DNA of 64,000 nt from the NCBI GenBank assembly GCA_015680905.1, contig CM027379.1, positions 28,476,501-28,540,500 on the forward strand, in the 5' to 3' direction. Positions 11,601 to 21,189 of the stretch are shown piece after piece (position 1 is the stretch's first letter; each line of letters starts with the position of its first letter). A program made the translations under genes and the position numbers. Source of the stretch: Coptis chinensis (taxonomy: Eukaryota; Streptophyta; Magnoliopsida; Ranunculales; Ranunculaceae). The notes beneath the pieces were generated by a model that searched no databases, was not told the DNA's origin, and saw only the letters and a list, made by a program, of their open reading frames with translations.

Positions 11601-13365
11601 AAACTGTGTGAGATGTGTTTTAGTATAAAACTAACCTGCGAAGGTGGTGCCCATCTCATCTTGTTCGTTTCTGTGTCATATGCTGCTTCTTTGTTTGCAG
11701 GCTTCATGCAGTCGTTTGAGTTAGCAAGACATTCTCCGTAGTATTTATTTCCCCTCGATGAATTTACTACAACAATTACCACTTTAAAATACCAAATAGC
11801 GGTCAAGCTAAATTCCCTCTTTTATATATGCTAAAAAAATGAAATATAATAAAGTATAAATAAAATAAAAAGCATCTTACCATTCACATCAGCTGGGCGT
11901 ATATTGTGCAGATCAGTCAAGGAAGGACCCTTAGTTAGCCCATAAGACCGAGGCCATAAATGTTCCCCTGAGGAGAACATAAAAATGCTTACACATGCTT
12001 CCTGAACAACAAAATTGGAGCTTACAAAATTCAGGAACCAAACTATTCTCAGACTCAGAGAAGACAAAAGAAAGAACAGGAGGCACAAAGGAAAGAGTTG
12101 GAGGCCTTGAACTAAGGTTTTTTGCCTGCCAAAGTTTGAGATATGGCATTAGCTTGTATCCCTGAAAATCTAGGTTGCATAATGGAATTAAAACCAAGGT
12201 GATTCATGAGCTTTGTCCGTCTTTGGCGGGGTGTTCCCACAACTGTCAAAGAAATCCAACGATCAAAACCTCGGTGCAACAGTGAAGAAATTTGAGCGTA
12301 ATTTCAGTGTTTCGGAAGAGATTTGAGTAGTAAGAACACTAGCAAGTGAATAATTTTTATTTTAGTTCCAACAAACTGTCACTCAATTAGTAGGTATACC
12401 ATCAAATATGTTGGAGCCTAATAAAGTCATATACACCATTAACCAAACAAGAAGAGAATGGCCTGATCTTGTTAGTCGATACTCTACCAAAAGCCTACTC
12501 AAACTTGTATATTCATTGATTTTCTCGTCTTAAAATTGGAATTTTGTCAGGCAATTGTAAACAGAGTAGCCAAAGGAGAGAGATGGATCTTCAAACTGCA
12601 AAAATCAACTAATGGTATACAAACTAATATGTCAAATCCCTGTGGACTACCTCATGTACACACAAAAGTGTCTCAAGGAGACAGGGAACACTATAGTACC
12701 CCAAGATCAAAACTTACTATTCCATCCTTCCGGTTTTCCAGCCGACATCTTTGACACAATTCTTAGGGAATAGATTTCTACCCTGCACAAGAGGAAACTG
12801 CTCTAATAAACCAAGGGTGTGAAGCAAGTTTGTCAACCGCTAGGTCCAAGTACTTATATCTTTTAGAACAGTAGTAAATCCAGGGCAAATGAAGCAGTGC
12901 AAGTAATCAACCAAACATTTGACCTGACAAATTGTTCACTTTAGTATTAGTTTTACATGTTATGACTTCCAAACCATTGTATGGAGAAGCATTTTACTAC
13001 AAGTGTGACTGATGTGACTGATTATGTGATAGAACCAAAAAAGTGTAAGATCTTAGAATACATACACGTCAGATGATGCTTCTGGATTATCATCATCGGC
13101 TGCATCAAGAACCTTTATTGCCTCCCACACCTGTTTGTAAGATAACGAGTGGTGAGGAGAGATGATCGAGTTCAACTCTTTCTTTAAATCTTCACCTTCC
13201 ATATGATCAGCAGAGGTATAGTAATGTGAAACATCTTCACAAGGAAATCCAAATGACAGATATGGATCACCATAGGCCTCTCCAGTAAGTTTGGGACCAA
13301 ACAAGTACAAGGCAATAATCCCAAATGTCAAAGATCTCCTTGAAAAAATAAAATATCTTAACCAC
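2645..13365 (-). CDS. Plant endonuclease I family protein, seven exons, intron carries a gypsy element
   Basis: Bacterial-type endonuclease I (Endonuclease_1) fold followed by a lamin-tail-like beta domain; expected metal-dependent nuclease of the secretory/membrane route. Exons in gene order: about 13365-13066, 12782-12718, 11967-11881, 11766-11636, 11203-11098, 3683-3430, 2980-2645. Phases join cleanly throughout, e.g. VEIYSLR..EGWN + R + [15 protein letters not shown] (catalytic His region), [11 protein letters not shown] + [35 protein letters not shown] + [53 protein letters not shown] + [15 protein letters not shown]. The N-terminus ([23 protein letters not shown]) looks like a membrane anchor, but no in-frame ATG precedes it, so a first exon is missing from this model; upstream exon not found. 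The intron between 11097 and 3684 holds a full gypsy element. The frame shifts near 2680 (see findings), ending the protein at 2645 rather than 2566. Confidence 0.9.
4079..4553 (-). repeat. 3' LTR (left, in window coordinates)
   Basis: Shares long near-identical stretches with 10574-11039 (for example GCTTCAACACAACGAG, CAAGATCTATTATCTAGGGA, GTAGCTCAAGTAATCTTGTT). Differs by scattered substitutions and small indels. The inner end is diverged (GGGGGTTCTGTA against GGGGGTCGAAACA), so its right border is approximate. Confidence 0.85.
4739..5400 (-). pseudogene. pol: Integrase remnant of the gypsy element
   Basis: [20 protein letters not shown] with CxxC (RCEPCQKHD), then [19 protein letters not shown] (first catalytic Asp) and [14 protein letters not shown] near 4800. 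This is the 3' end of pol, next to the left LTR. Frames are broken between the two halves. Confidence 0.8.
5500..6260 (-). pseudogene. pol: RNase H remnant of the gypsy element
   Basis: [15 protein letters not shown] followed by [37 protein letters not shown] and [14 protein letters not shown]. The D-S-x-L-V-A-N-Q pattern resembles the extra archaeal-type RNase H of the Tat lineage (family knowledge), which is why Tat-like is proposed. Split over several frames. Confidence 0.75.
6840..7720 (-). pseudogene. pol: Reverse transcriptase remnant of the gypsy element
   Basis: Minus-strand frames carry [34 protein letters not shown] and the catalytic YIDDIVVKS (about 7039-7013), in the order expected for gypsy RT but shared among at least three frames. 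The retained YIDD shows decay by indels rather than loss of the core motif. Confidence 0.85.
8058..10517 (-). pseudogene. gag: gag remnant of the gypsy element
   Basis: Begins [15 protein letters not shown] with a following poly-proline tract at 10134-10517. The central Retrotrans_gag-like part is at 8993-9493 ([25 protein letters not shown]), and a CCHC-like/linker part is at 8058-8639 ([29 protein letters not shown]). The three pieces are in different frames with stops between them, so no gag protein can be made. Confidence 0.85.
10550..10567 (-). other. Primer-binding site of the gypsy element
   Basis: On the minus strand the sequence just past the 5' LTR reads GGGCGCCGTCTGTGGGGA, similar to the tRNA-Asp-complementary sites common in plant gypsy elements (established knowledge), with a few mismatches. 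Confidence 0.6.
10574..11039 (-). repeat. 5' LTR (right, in window coordinates)
   Basis: Partner of the left LTR; starts TGTTTTGAAG and ends GTCGAAACA, followed by the TATAT duplication. The differences from the left copy suggest an insertion that is not recent. Confidence 0.88.
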
Positions 13366-14150
13366 CTGAAAATTCCATAGCACCAAAGTAAAAATTAATA
13401 TTTCTCAAGGTTAGGTTAATCAGTACAGGTAAATAGCCTGTCACCACACTCTTCAAATTAAACAATGGTAAAGAAACAAGCAGGCGAGACGTGAATCCTA
13501 GTCTTTTCGCACTCGCATTGTGTATCTCATATAAATATCTAGTGCACCCCTACTCACCAGACACTCAAATGCACCTAAATCATTTCCATCATATTCATTC
13601 AACTTACACAGTTACACTCTCTTTACTAAAACGGTTGAAGCATTTCATCAAACAAAATACAAAAAAGAACCTCACCCGATCTGAGCACTGTTTCTGCTAA
13701 AACATCTCTTTCCTTTCTTTTTGTGCAAATGCCAATGACTCGGTTTTTGCAAGAATGAGTTTATGTTGAATCGTTTTTGACTCGGGAAGTAACAAGAGAT
13801 GAGTTGGCATTTGAACGAGTCTGTAAAACGAGTCAAAGAAATTCTGGTTTGGTTTAGTGGAAGTGAAGATAACAAGTGAGACTCCATGTACTTCTGTTAA
13901 TACAGTTATTATCGTTTCTTGTTGACAGTTATACCAGTTATTGGGTGGGCCCAACTTCGACGAAAGCCCAACTGCTAAACTTAAAACTGAAATGGTCATT
14001 ATTATCAGTTTGATGTTTCTCATAAACTCGATAATTCAAATTGTTAAATCTCTTGGATAAATGGAACAAAAGAAATCAAATGCACTCTTTCCTAATTTCT
14101 GTGTCCAAAGCACCTAAGCACAAAAGATCTGAGAGAGTACAAAAAATTAC
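13366..14150. other. Upstream region of the endonuclease gene
   Basis: Should hold the missing first exon and promoter of the endonuclease gene. A 108-codon minus frame at 13697-14023 is open but resembles nothing known and has no good splice link to the 13365 exon. A TATA-like run on the minus strand lies near 13535. Confidence 0.3.
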
Positions 14151-14154
14151 AATC

Positions 14155-15359
14155 AATAGCAATGCCCATGCTCGAACACGTCCCATGACCTTCAGAGTGC
14201 TTGTCTGTGTAGTGAGTGGTGCACAGACTATCATTATAACATGTCTCCAAGAATCAAAACACAATAATTCTTGTACCACCACTTTTTCCGTCTCAGCTGC
14301 TATTGAGGAGTCAAGTTTCTGGCTGTGAGGATTAGGAGAAAAAGAAATAAATTATCAACTAATTGTTGTGTGCAAGTATTAATTATTTTAAATAACACGG
14401 GGATGATTTTGGGGGAAATGGTAGCACATCTGGAACAATTATCACATTGCAGTCTTCAAGTTTGTTCAACTTGATGAATCAAAATTTTCTTTCTACAATT
14501 ATTAATTTTTGGGTTTTCTTTAACTGCAAACTCACTCAGTCAACGTATTTTGACCGTTATCTTGTAGTCAAGGCAGTTGAAATGTCTTGAATACCCTTTT
14601 CGTTGAAAAATTACCAAAATGATATATTGGTTTTGTAATACCCAATTTAAACTAGAGAATGTACATGACACGTGCCAATATCTAATTACTCACATCCAAT
14701 GGCCCACATCACTCATTGATAATTAAGCCCTAAACCTTGAGTTCGTCTTCTCCAACCGTAATGGAGATTTATTTTATTTTATTTTTTTTTTTTTTTTTTT
14801 GTTTTTTTTTGGGGTGGGTGGGTGGGTTCTAACAGTAGAAGGGCATGTCTAATTTCTAACTTAAGATTTATTTTTTAATTGTCTTTTCTTGCTACCAATA
14901 TTCTTTTTGTTGGCGCGTGTCCAATGTATTAAGTGTTTGTGATCGTTCGATTAGCTAGGACGAGATATTGACACGTCTCTTTCTTTCTCAAACTTGAAAA
15001 TGGATTTTGAATTGGGAAGTCAAAGGTTATTTTGGTAGTTTACAACAACAAGGGTATTCAAGACATTTCACTGCCTTGACCATGGAGATATTTTCAAATG
15101 GGGGTGTAGGTAAAAAAACCCCTTAATTTTTTGGATGATATCAAATCTTAATAGATGAAAAACTCCTTGAAATTTTACATCTATCAAATAATAATGTGTT
15201 TATTACTACCTTCTTTTTATTTTTCGTAAGCAACTATTCCACACTACTCACAAAACGTAGGCAATTAGAACACAAAAGAGGTGGTTCAAGAGACAAGAAA
15301 ACTTGAACAAATGCAAGAAGAAAGAGAATGAAGCAAAATGTTGGGAACACTTTCACCAT
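14155..15359 (-). pseudogene. Defensin-like (DEFL/LCR) pseudogene, copy A
   Basis: Relative of the intact gene at 29829-30427. Exon 1 (ATG 15359 to about 15303) codes the signal MVKVFPTFCFILFLLAFV but lost a base near the donor. Exon 2 starts at 14322 after an AG (ccagaaacttg) and in the expected phase meets TAG at 14300-14302. Aligned to the intact copy it has a two-base insertion here and further shifts. Only a few of the eight cysteines remain, in mixed frames (GHGTCSS reads in another frame). Flanking intron sequence is also homologous to the intact locus. No functional peptide expected. Confidence 0.8.
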
Positions 15360-15610
15360 CTTCACAACTAAGTTTAAAATGAAACAAATTGCAAACAAAT
15401 TAATAGATGAAAGAACTCTTTATTTTTCATCTACATTTATAATCTTTCTATAGGCCCAGTAAAAAATCATGCATGTCAAGATTCTGTAAAGACAAATTTC
15501 CTCTTTTGTATTTCACCTAAACTTTTGGACACCTTGCAAAAATCATTTAATTTCAATATTGTGTACATATCCTTTTTCTTCCTTTTTGTGATTTTCATAA
15601 CTTTAATTTA
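14963..15610. repeat. Segmental duplication, copy 1 (partner 19913-21189)
   Basis: About 650 bp nearly identical to 19913-20214 plus 20841-21189, starting GATATTGACAC and ending ATAACTTTAATTTA. It includes exon 1 of a defensin-like relic. The partner is interrupted by a 626 bp Helitron that is absent here, so this copy shows the empty site (GGCAATTAGAAC near 15251). Confidence 0.92.
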
Positions 15611-15629
15611 TACCTTATTTTAGATCTTA

Positions 15630-15660
15630 CTAGCATTGGAGCCTGTGTGTTGCACGGAAA
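15630..15660 (-). other. Decayed Helitron-type 3' terminus
   Basis: On the minus strand: CCGTGCAACACACAGG, a short spacer, then CTAG followed by T. This resembles the hairpin plus CTRR end of plant Helitrons, but the stem is imperfect. The matching 5' end was not found; homology with the duplicated segment stops about 20 bp away at 15610. Confidence 0.4.
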
Positions 15661-15911
15661 GAGAATTGGAAATAATAATATTGTCCATAACAGTAATGAT
15701 CATAGTCCATAACTAATATAAACAGCATAAACTAATAGTGATGATAAGTGAGTAAATAGACACTGCAAACAAAGATCATTGCGAACAATAATAGAATTGA
15801 TAAGAAACTAAAAACTCGCTGATCGGAACAGACATTTGAAAAAATTAGATATATGGATTCAGTGATGCTTCTAATTGAATTTTTTTGTTATAAGACAACC
15901 TGAACGTTTAA
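15634..15911. other. Spacer, nothing recognised
   Basis: AT-rich sequence without convincing ORF, repeat or splice signals, between the Helitron-like terminus and the short Helitron at 15912. Confidence 0.4.
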
Positions 15912-16477
15912 TCTATCTAATAAAACAGAACGGAGTGGGAGGACAGATTACATGTCATAAGGTGAGACGTGGTCGACACACCCCCTAACTATAGCCACTA
16001 AAAAATCATAGAGGGTGAATTAAAAAGTTTTTATGGGGTGAGTTAAAAGTTTTTTCTCACCTCACCCACCCCACACAAAACATTGGACAAAATTTTTATG
16101 GGTCAAATTTTTTATGGGCTTGGAAACATGAGCATGGACTCAATTAAAAAAAAATAGTAATAGTGGGGGGCATCCAAAAGTCAACAATTGCGGCTGAGCT
16201 TATAAATTGTTGGGCCTCTAAATTTGACATGTTACTGCACAATTGGCTGACCCAATTGATGCTATTGGGCTTATGGATAATAGACAATTGGGCTGGCCTT
16301 GCGCCGCGACGAGTTGTTTCCGAAGGCGCACATACGCTTTACGCCAAAGGCGTGACAGTTGTTTCATGCCGAAGGCGCGACGTGTTGTTTCGTGCCGAAG
16401 GCACGCGATGAGTTGTCGGGAGTAGCGCGGCAGGCGCGTCGAGGTATCGGCGGGCCGTAGCCACGGGCATATCCTAG
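15912..16477 (+). mobile_element. Short non-autonomous Helitron, copy 1
   Basis: Starts TCTATCTAATAAAAC directly after an A and ends CATATCCTAG directly before a T, the Helitron signature (5' TC, 3' CTRR, A/T target, no duplication). A short GC-rich hairpin (CCGT-AGCC-ACGG) sits a few bases before CTAG. The GC-rich 3' half holds repeated GCCGAAGGCGCGAC-type words. No coding frame of note. Same family as 20215-20840. Confidence 0.85.
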
Positions 16478-18015
16478 TATAATATACATCGTGGACATGT
16501 AACAATAGCCAAATGTACCATCTAGCGCCCTCGTGCTTTCAGCATTAAATCCATCATGTAGGAAACATTTGTAAACACACAGGATATATTGGTTTTGAAG
16601 TCCTAGTGAACATTTTTTGAGCTTTTGTATACTGGATTAATCCCAAACTTCTCTTTAGTTGCTCTTACATTTTAATATAGTGGCTTCTAATCACGGGCGT
16701 TGTACTCTCCTTTAAATCCTGCAAAGTGATTATAACTCAAGTAAGATACTGTTAACTCCATTATGGAGGATATACAACCTATAAGAACAAATCAAACACG
16801 ATAGCGCAATGCAACAAATTGATGCATTCACTTGATTATTGCATGCACCGACTGATTGTTTTTCTTAGGCTATCAACTATAAACATATATATTAAGAACA
16901 ATTGCCGAAAAGTGTCAATAGATTATGAGTTTGATATCCACACTTTGTGGTATAAAGATTTGGATTCTCCTTCCGTTTAGTGTAGACTCAAGCATTTACT
17001 CACGTATCTTCGTGCGTTTAGATCGAGTAGGAATTCGAACCAACCTAAAGTCTAGGACAGTTTAAAATCTTGTTATGTTCCTTAGGAAACTAGTGAGTAA
17101 ATTTTTATTTTATGATTAGTTATACTAAAATTACTTAGCTATTTTCTTTTAGATTCTTAAAGTTACGAAAACATGCACACTAAAATAAGGTAAAAATCGA
17201 TGAATAGAAAGGTACGGTGTGGAGAGTTAATTCTCCTCATGTCACCACCAAAAATTCAATATAATTCGATGGCTAAAAGTTGTCACTAAAAGGCTTTCAT
17301 GATAATTATGGTTGTCAGAAAAGTCGTTGGCGAAGGTGGTGTCACAAATGCATAATTGACGGGTTAAAATTGTCACTACAACCGTTGGCAATGCTTCCAC
17401 ATCCGCGACACCTATGCGGCTGTTTGCAACCATGACCCAGAACGACAACTAAAGCTTGTCAAGAATTCCAACAGTTAGCGTGATGACCCAAAATTGTCGG
17501 CTTAAACAAGATATTTCAATGGTTTAAAGTCATCAGAGTTGCCAACAGCTAATTTCTTTCGCAAATACTGACAACTATCTCGACGACTCAAAATAGTTAG
17601 TATAGCCAATTTTTTTCCAACGGCTTTAAATTCTCAGAATGGCCTATACTTATAAATTGTTGCAGAATGTGTCATTAATTCTCAACAATGACGAGCTTTT
17701 GCTGTTGAAAACGGCATAAACCAATATTAAAACATAGTCGCTAAAGATTATAATATAAAAACAATTCGTACACCACAAAACCACCTCAAACAAAGTTCCA
17801 TAACCAATACCCTTTTTTATTAAAAATCAATGTACATGACATAGAAGTACAAAACATTTACAATTTCTTATACTACATTACAGAATGTTTAGCTCCCAAA
17901 ATCAATAGATTATCAGCAGGTCATCTCGCTTAGTAAGTCCAAAAGAATTATCGAAAGTAATGGCCTACATTGCAACAAATAGCCACCGTATCCCGCTCAA
18001 GAAGAAATTTCCTGG
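16478..18015. other. Spacer, possible decayed transposon
   Basis: No gene recognised. 17240-17720 has repeated short words such as TTGTCA, CAACGGC and CGACAACT resembling subterminal repeats of plant DNA transposons, but no terminal repeats could be paired. Confidence 0.3.
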
Positions 18016-19149
18016 TTACTGGAGACAGTTCTGAAAAAATCTAATTGCCTGTGAAGCCAAAGGAATTTCCAAAAAATATAAGAAAAATGTTTCACTTCTA
18101 TGAAGGGATTGATAATTGGAGCATAAGATGCCTTGGAAATACTTTGATGCGTACCTGCAAGGCAAACATGATGTTTGATTCATCAACTTTTAGTGTTACT
18201 CTTTTTTATCTATCATCCCGAGATTGGCCCATTTTGAAAATTCCCTGCATACCAAACAGCCTGGGATTTGTTAGTTTTCTCTTGTAATATAGGGTCGCAC
18301 CCAACTCAACAAGGCACGACATGACTATGTAATTGAGTCATGCACACAAATTGAATTTGATTGTAGTACGAATATCGGTGTTTTTAGAAGATGAGAAAAA
18401 TCATTAGGTTCAGTGGTGTTCCAAGCACTTGGTCATTGAGCACTCTACACATATTTGAAAATTCTAAGAAGCCGGCGGGAGGAATTTGTGCTGATTTGCT
18501 CAAGTCAATGTAAGATCTATTCAGCTGCGCCAAAAATAGGCAATGAGTATCTTAATGGCCACTTCAAACTCTAAAAATGAATCTAAGGAAAGAGAGCACA
18601 CCTCTCCAACAGTAGTATCCTTCTTAGTTCCACGGAAAAGCTTCACCATAGAACAAAGTAGGATCTGCAGTGACAAGTGTATGAATAACTCACAAACAAA
18701 ACCTGAATGTTATAATGTGAAAGCACAAGAAGGGCTAATTAAAGTTTTTCAGCGTACCAGTTACCAGTAACCATCAAACCATCAATGAGTATTTGATAGC
18801 TAAAAACTGGGCAAAATTGAATTCCTTTTATAATATAGAAGTTTGTTTCCTTATAGGTTTAAGACAAGCAAGAACTTGGTTACAAGTTTTTCCAGGCTAA
18901 TAAATTTTACAAGTGAACTTAAGTTGCAAGGATATAATTACGAGGGGCTATAAATGTGTAGAATTTAGGTTTTGCAATTACATTTTAGTTGACCTAATGA
19001 AAACAATAGATATAGTGTATGACACAGTTATAACTAGATGGAAACTAAACAGAGTCGACCTGTTGATGTTGAGGCAGTGACTGTATGGTATCCACTATAG
19101 TCGATTTAAACGTCCTTGACAAAGCTAAAGTCATATGATCAACCCTTAC
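18016..19149 (-). pseudogene. CDC6: CDC6 3'-exon fragment
   Basis: Minus-strand exons matching the C-terminal winged-helix part of plant CDC6, the replication-licensing AAA+ ATPase. 19149-19060 (VRVDHMTLALSRTFKSTIVD, then TIQSLPQHQQ), 18664-18602 (ILLCSMVKLFRGTKKDTTVG), 18524-18429 (IPPAGFLEFSNMCRVLNDQ), each phase 0 with GT-AG borders (90, 63 and 96 bp). The end AIRFFQNCLQ with TAA at 18016-18018 matches the family C-terminus, but the last exon is poorly conserved before it and its acceptor (near 18160) does not keep frame. No AAA+ domain exon (Walker A/B) was found upstream up to 24 kb, so this is a 5'-truncated gene or captured fragment. Confidence 0.8.
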
Positions 19150-19350
19150 CTGCAAATGAAGTCAAAACCTTCATGGTTAGAAAAGAAGAAGGATGACTAC
19201 TTTGGATGATTATGTACTGAACTTGGACTTAACAATGTTTTGCTAAAAGAGATTACAATGTTAGTTTCCTGCTTAAGCAAGCACTCAGTTAAAGGAGCTT
19301 TAAATAGATCCGATGATGCATTCTCTGGCTGTGACAGATTCATTGTGCTG

Positions 19351-19500
19351 CTAGAATCTCTTAATAAATTGCACTTCTCTCTCGTAGTACTGCGTAGGGT
19401 TTCCCATATAAATCATTAACTCGTCAAGAAGATCCCAAACATCACCGCCTAAAATTACTTCTTTGTACATGGATTTTGTTTCACCAACATCTCCAACAGG
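19351..19500 (-). other. Orphan exon, unknown protein
   Basis: After a good acceptor (TTTACACAG) a 49-codon frame runs to TAG: PVGDVGETKSMYKE, then ILGGDVWDLLDELMIYMGNP, TQYYEREVQFIKRF. It has the look of a real terminal exon but was not recognised, and does not match known CDC6 sequence though it lies just upstream of the CDC6 exons on the same strand. Could be another captured gene piece. Confidence 0.4.
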
Positions 19501-19912
19501 CTGTGTAAAGATTGATATCAATGTACACAATGGATTTATAACAAACAGAAGTTCCAAAAAGTATGTGAAACAAAAATAAATCATTGATTTGATCCAAGAT
19601 GATGAATACATGTTCTAATCACAGCTCCTCAAACCTTAAGGGATATTAAGTGATTCACTGAAAAATAGAAGTTATAGACTACAAAATAGAAGGTATAGAC
19701 AGAAAAATGGAAGGTACATCATTTGTAAATTTAGATTCCTTAGTAAAGTATGACATTAGATCGAGCTTAAGAATATTAATTTTTTCGTAAGTAGTAGACT
19801 TAGTTTGACCTTTCATGGTACTAATGGTAGATAATTTTATATTCCAAAAAGGGCGGAGCTAAAAAAACTAACTAACAAAAAAGAAATCATTCGTTCGTGT
19901 AAAAGAGTGGAG
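19501..19912. other. Spacer before duplicated segment
   Basis: AT-rich, no gene or repeat structure recognised. Confidence 0.4.
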
Positions 19913-20214
19913 ATATTGACACATGTCTCTTTCTTTCTCAAACTTGAAAATGGATTTTGAATTGGAAAGTCAAAGGTTATTTTGGTAGTTTACAACGACA
20001 AGGGTATTCAAGACATTTCGCTGCCTTGACCATGGAGATATTTTCAAATGGGGGTGTAGGTAAAAAAAACCCTTAATTTTTTGGATGATATCAAATCTTA
20101 ATAGATGAAAAACTCGTTGAAATTTTACATCTATCAAATAATAATGTGTTTATTACTACTTTCTTTTTATTTTTCATAAACAACTATTCCACACTACTCA
20201 CAAAACGTAGGCAA

Positions 20215-20840
20215 TCTATCTAATAAAACATAAAGGAGTGGGAGGATAGATTCCACGTCATAAGGTGAGACGTGGTCGACACACCCCCTAACTATAGCCA
20301 CTAAAAAATCATAGAGGGTGAATTAAAAAGCTTTTATGGGGTGAGTTAAAAGGTTTTTCTCACCTCACCCACCCCACACAAAAAGAGTCAACATTGGACA
20401 AAATTTTTATGGGTTGAATTTTTTATGGGCTTGGAAACATGAGCATGGGCTCAATTAAAAAAAAATGGTAATAGTGGGGGTAGGCATCCAAAAATCAGCC
20501 AAAAGTCAATAATTGCGGTTGAGCTTATAAACTGTTGGGTCTCCAAATTTGACATGGTATTGCACAATTATTGGCTGACCCAATTGATGCTATTGGGCTT
20601 ATGGATAATAGACAATTGGGCTGGCCATGTGCCGTGACGAGTTGTTTCGTGCGGCAAAACATATGCCTTGCGCCGAAGGCGTGACGAGTTATTTCGTGCT
20701 GAAGGCGCGATGTGTTGTTTTGTGCCGAAGGCACGTGTTTCGGCACTCATACGTCTTGCGCCGAAAGTGCGACAAGTTGTCGGGGGTAGCGCGGCAGGCG
20801 CGTCGAGGTCTCACGGGCCATAGGCACGGACATATCCTAG
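20215..20840 (+). mobile_element. Short non-autonomous Helitron, copy 2
   Basis: Starts TCTATCTAATAAAACATAAA after GGCAA and ends GGACATATCCTAG before TTAGAAC. The paralogous segment at 15251 reads GGCAATTAGAAC with no insert, so the element entered between A and T without duplication, as Helitrons do. 626 bp, related along its length to 15912-16477. Confidence 0.93.
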
Positions 20841-20880
20841 TTAGAACACAAAAGAGGTGGTTCAATAGAGAGAAGAAAAC

Positions 20881-20937
20881 TGAAACAAATGCAAGAAAAA
20901 AGAGAATGAAGCAAAATGTTGGGAACACTTTCACCAT
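20881..20937 (-). pseudogene. Defensin-like exon 1 relic, copy C
   Basis: ATG at 20937 begins MVKVFPTFCFILFFLAFVS, the signal-peptide exon of the family, with a donor-like GTTTTCT one base short of the intact gene. No cysteine-rich second exon follows at lower coordinates; the duplicated block ends at 19913. The Helitron lies in what would be the intron. Confidence 0.75.
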
Positions 20938-21189
20938 CTTTACAACTAAGTTTAAAATGAAACAGATTGCAAACAAATTAACAGATTAAAGAACTCTTTA
21001 TTTTTCATCTACATTTATAATCTTTCTATAGGCCCAGTAAAAAATCATGCATGTCAAGATTCTGTAAAGACAAATGTCCTCTTTTGTATTTCACCTAAAC
21101 TTTTGGACACCTTGCAAAAATCATTTAATTTCAATATTGTGTACATATCCCTTTTCTTCCTTTTTGTGATTTTCATAACTTTAATTTAT

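Larger units (their letters stand above)
19913..21189. repeat. Segmental duplication, copy 2, interrupted by a Helitron
   Basis: Partner of 14963-15610. Homology runs 19913-20214, is broken by the Helitron at 20215-20840, and resumes 20841-21189, ending at the same ATAACTTTAATTTA word. Part of the same sequence also matches 30220-30590 beside the intact defensin-like gene, at lower similarity. Confidence 0.9.

Noticed and set aside
13697-14023. 108-codon minus frame as first exon of the endonuclease gene
   Set aside because: No splice donor that joins in frame to the 13365 exon, and no signal or family resemblance.
20525-20750. Minus frames across the short Helitron
   Set aside because: Arise from the GC-rich repeat tail and are present in both Helitron copies in different frames.
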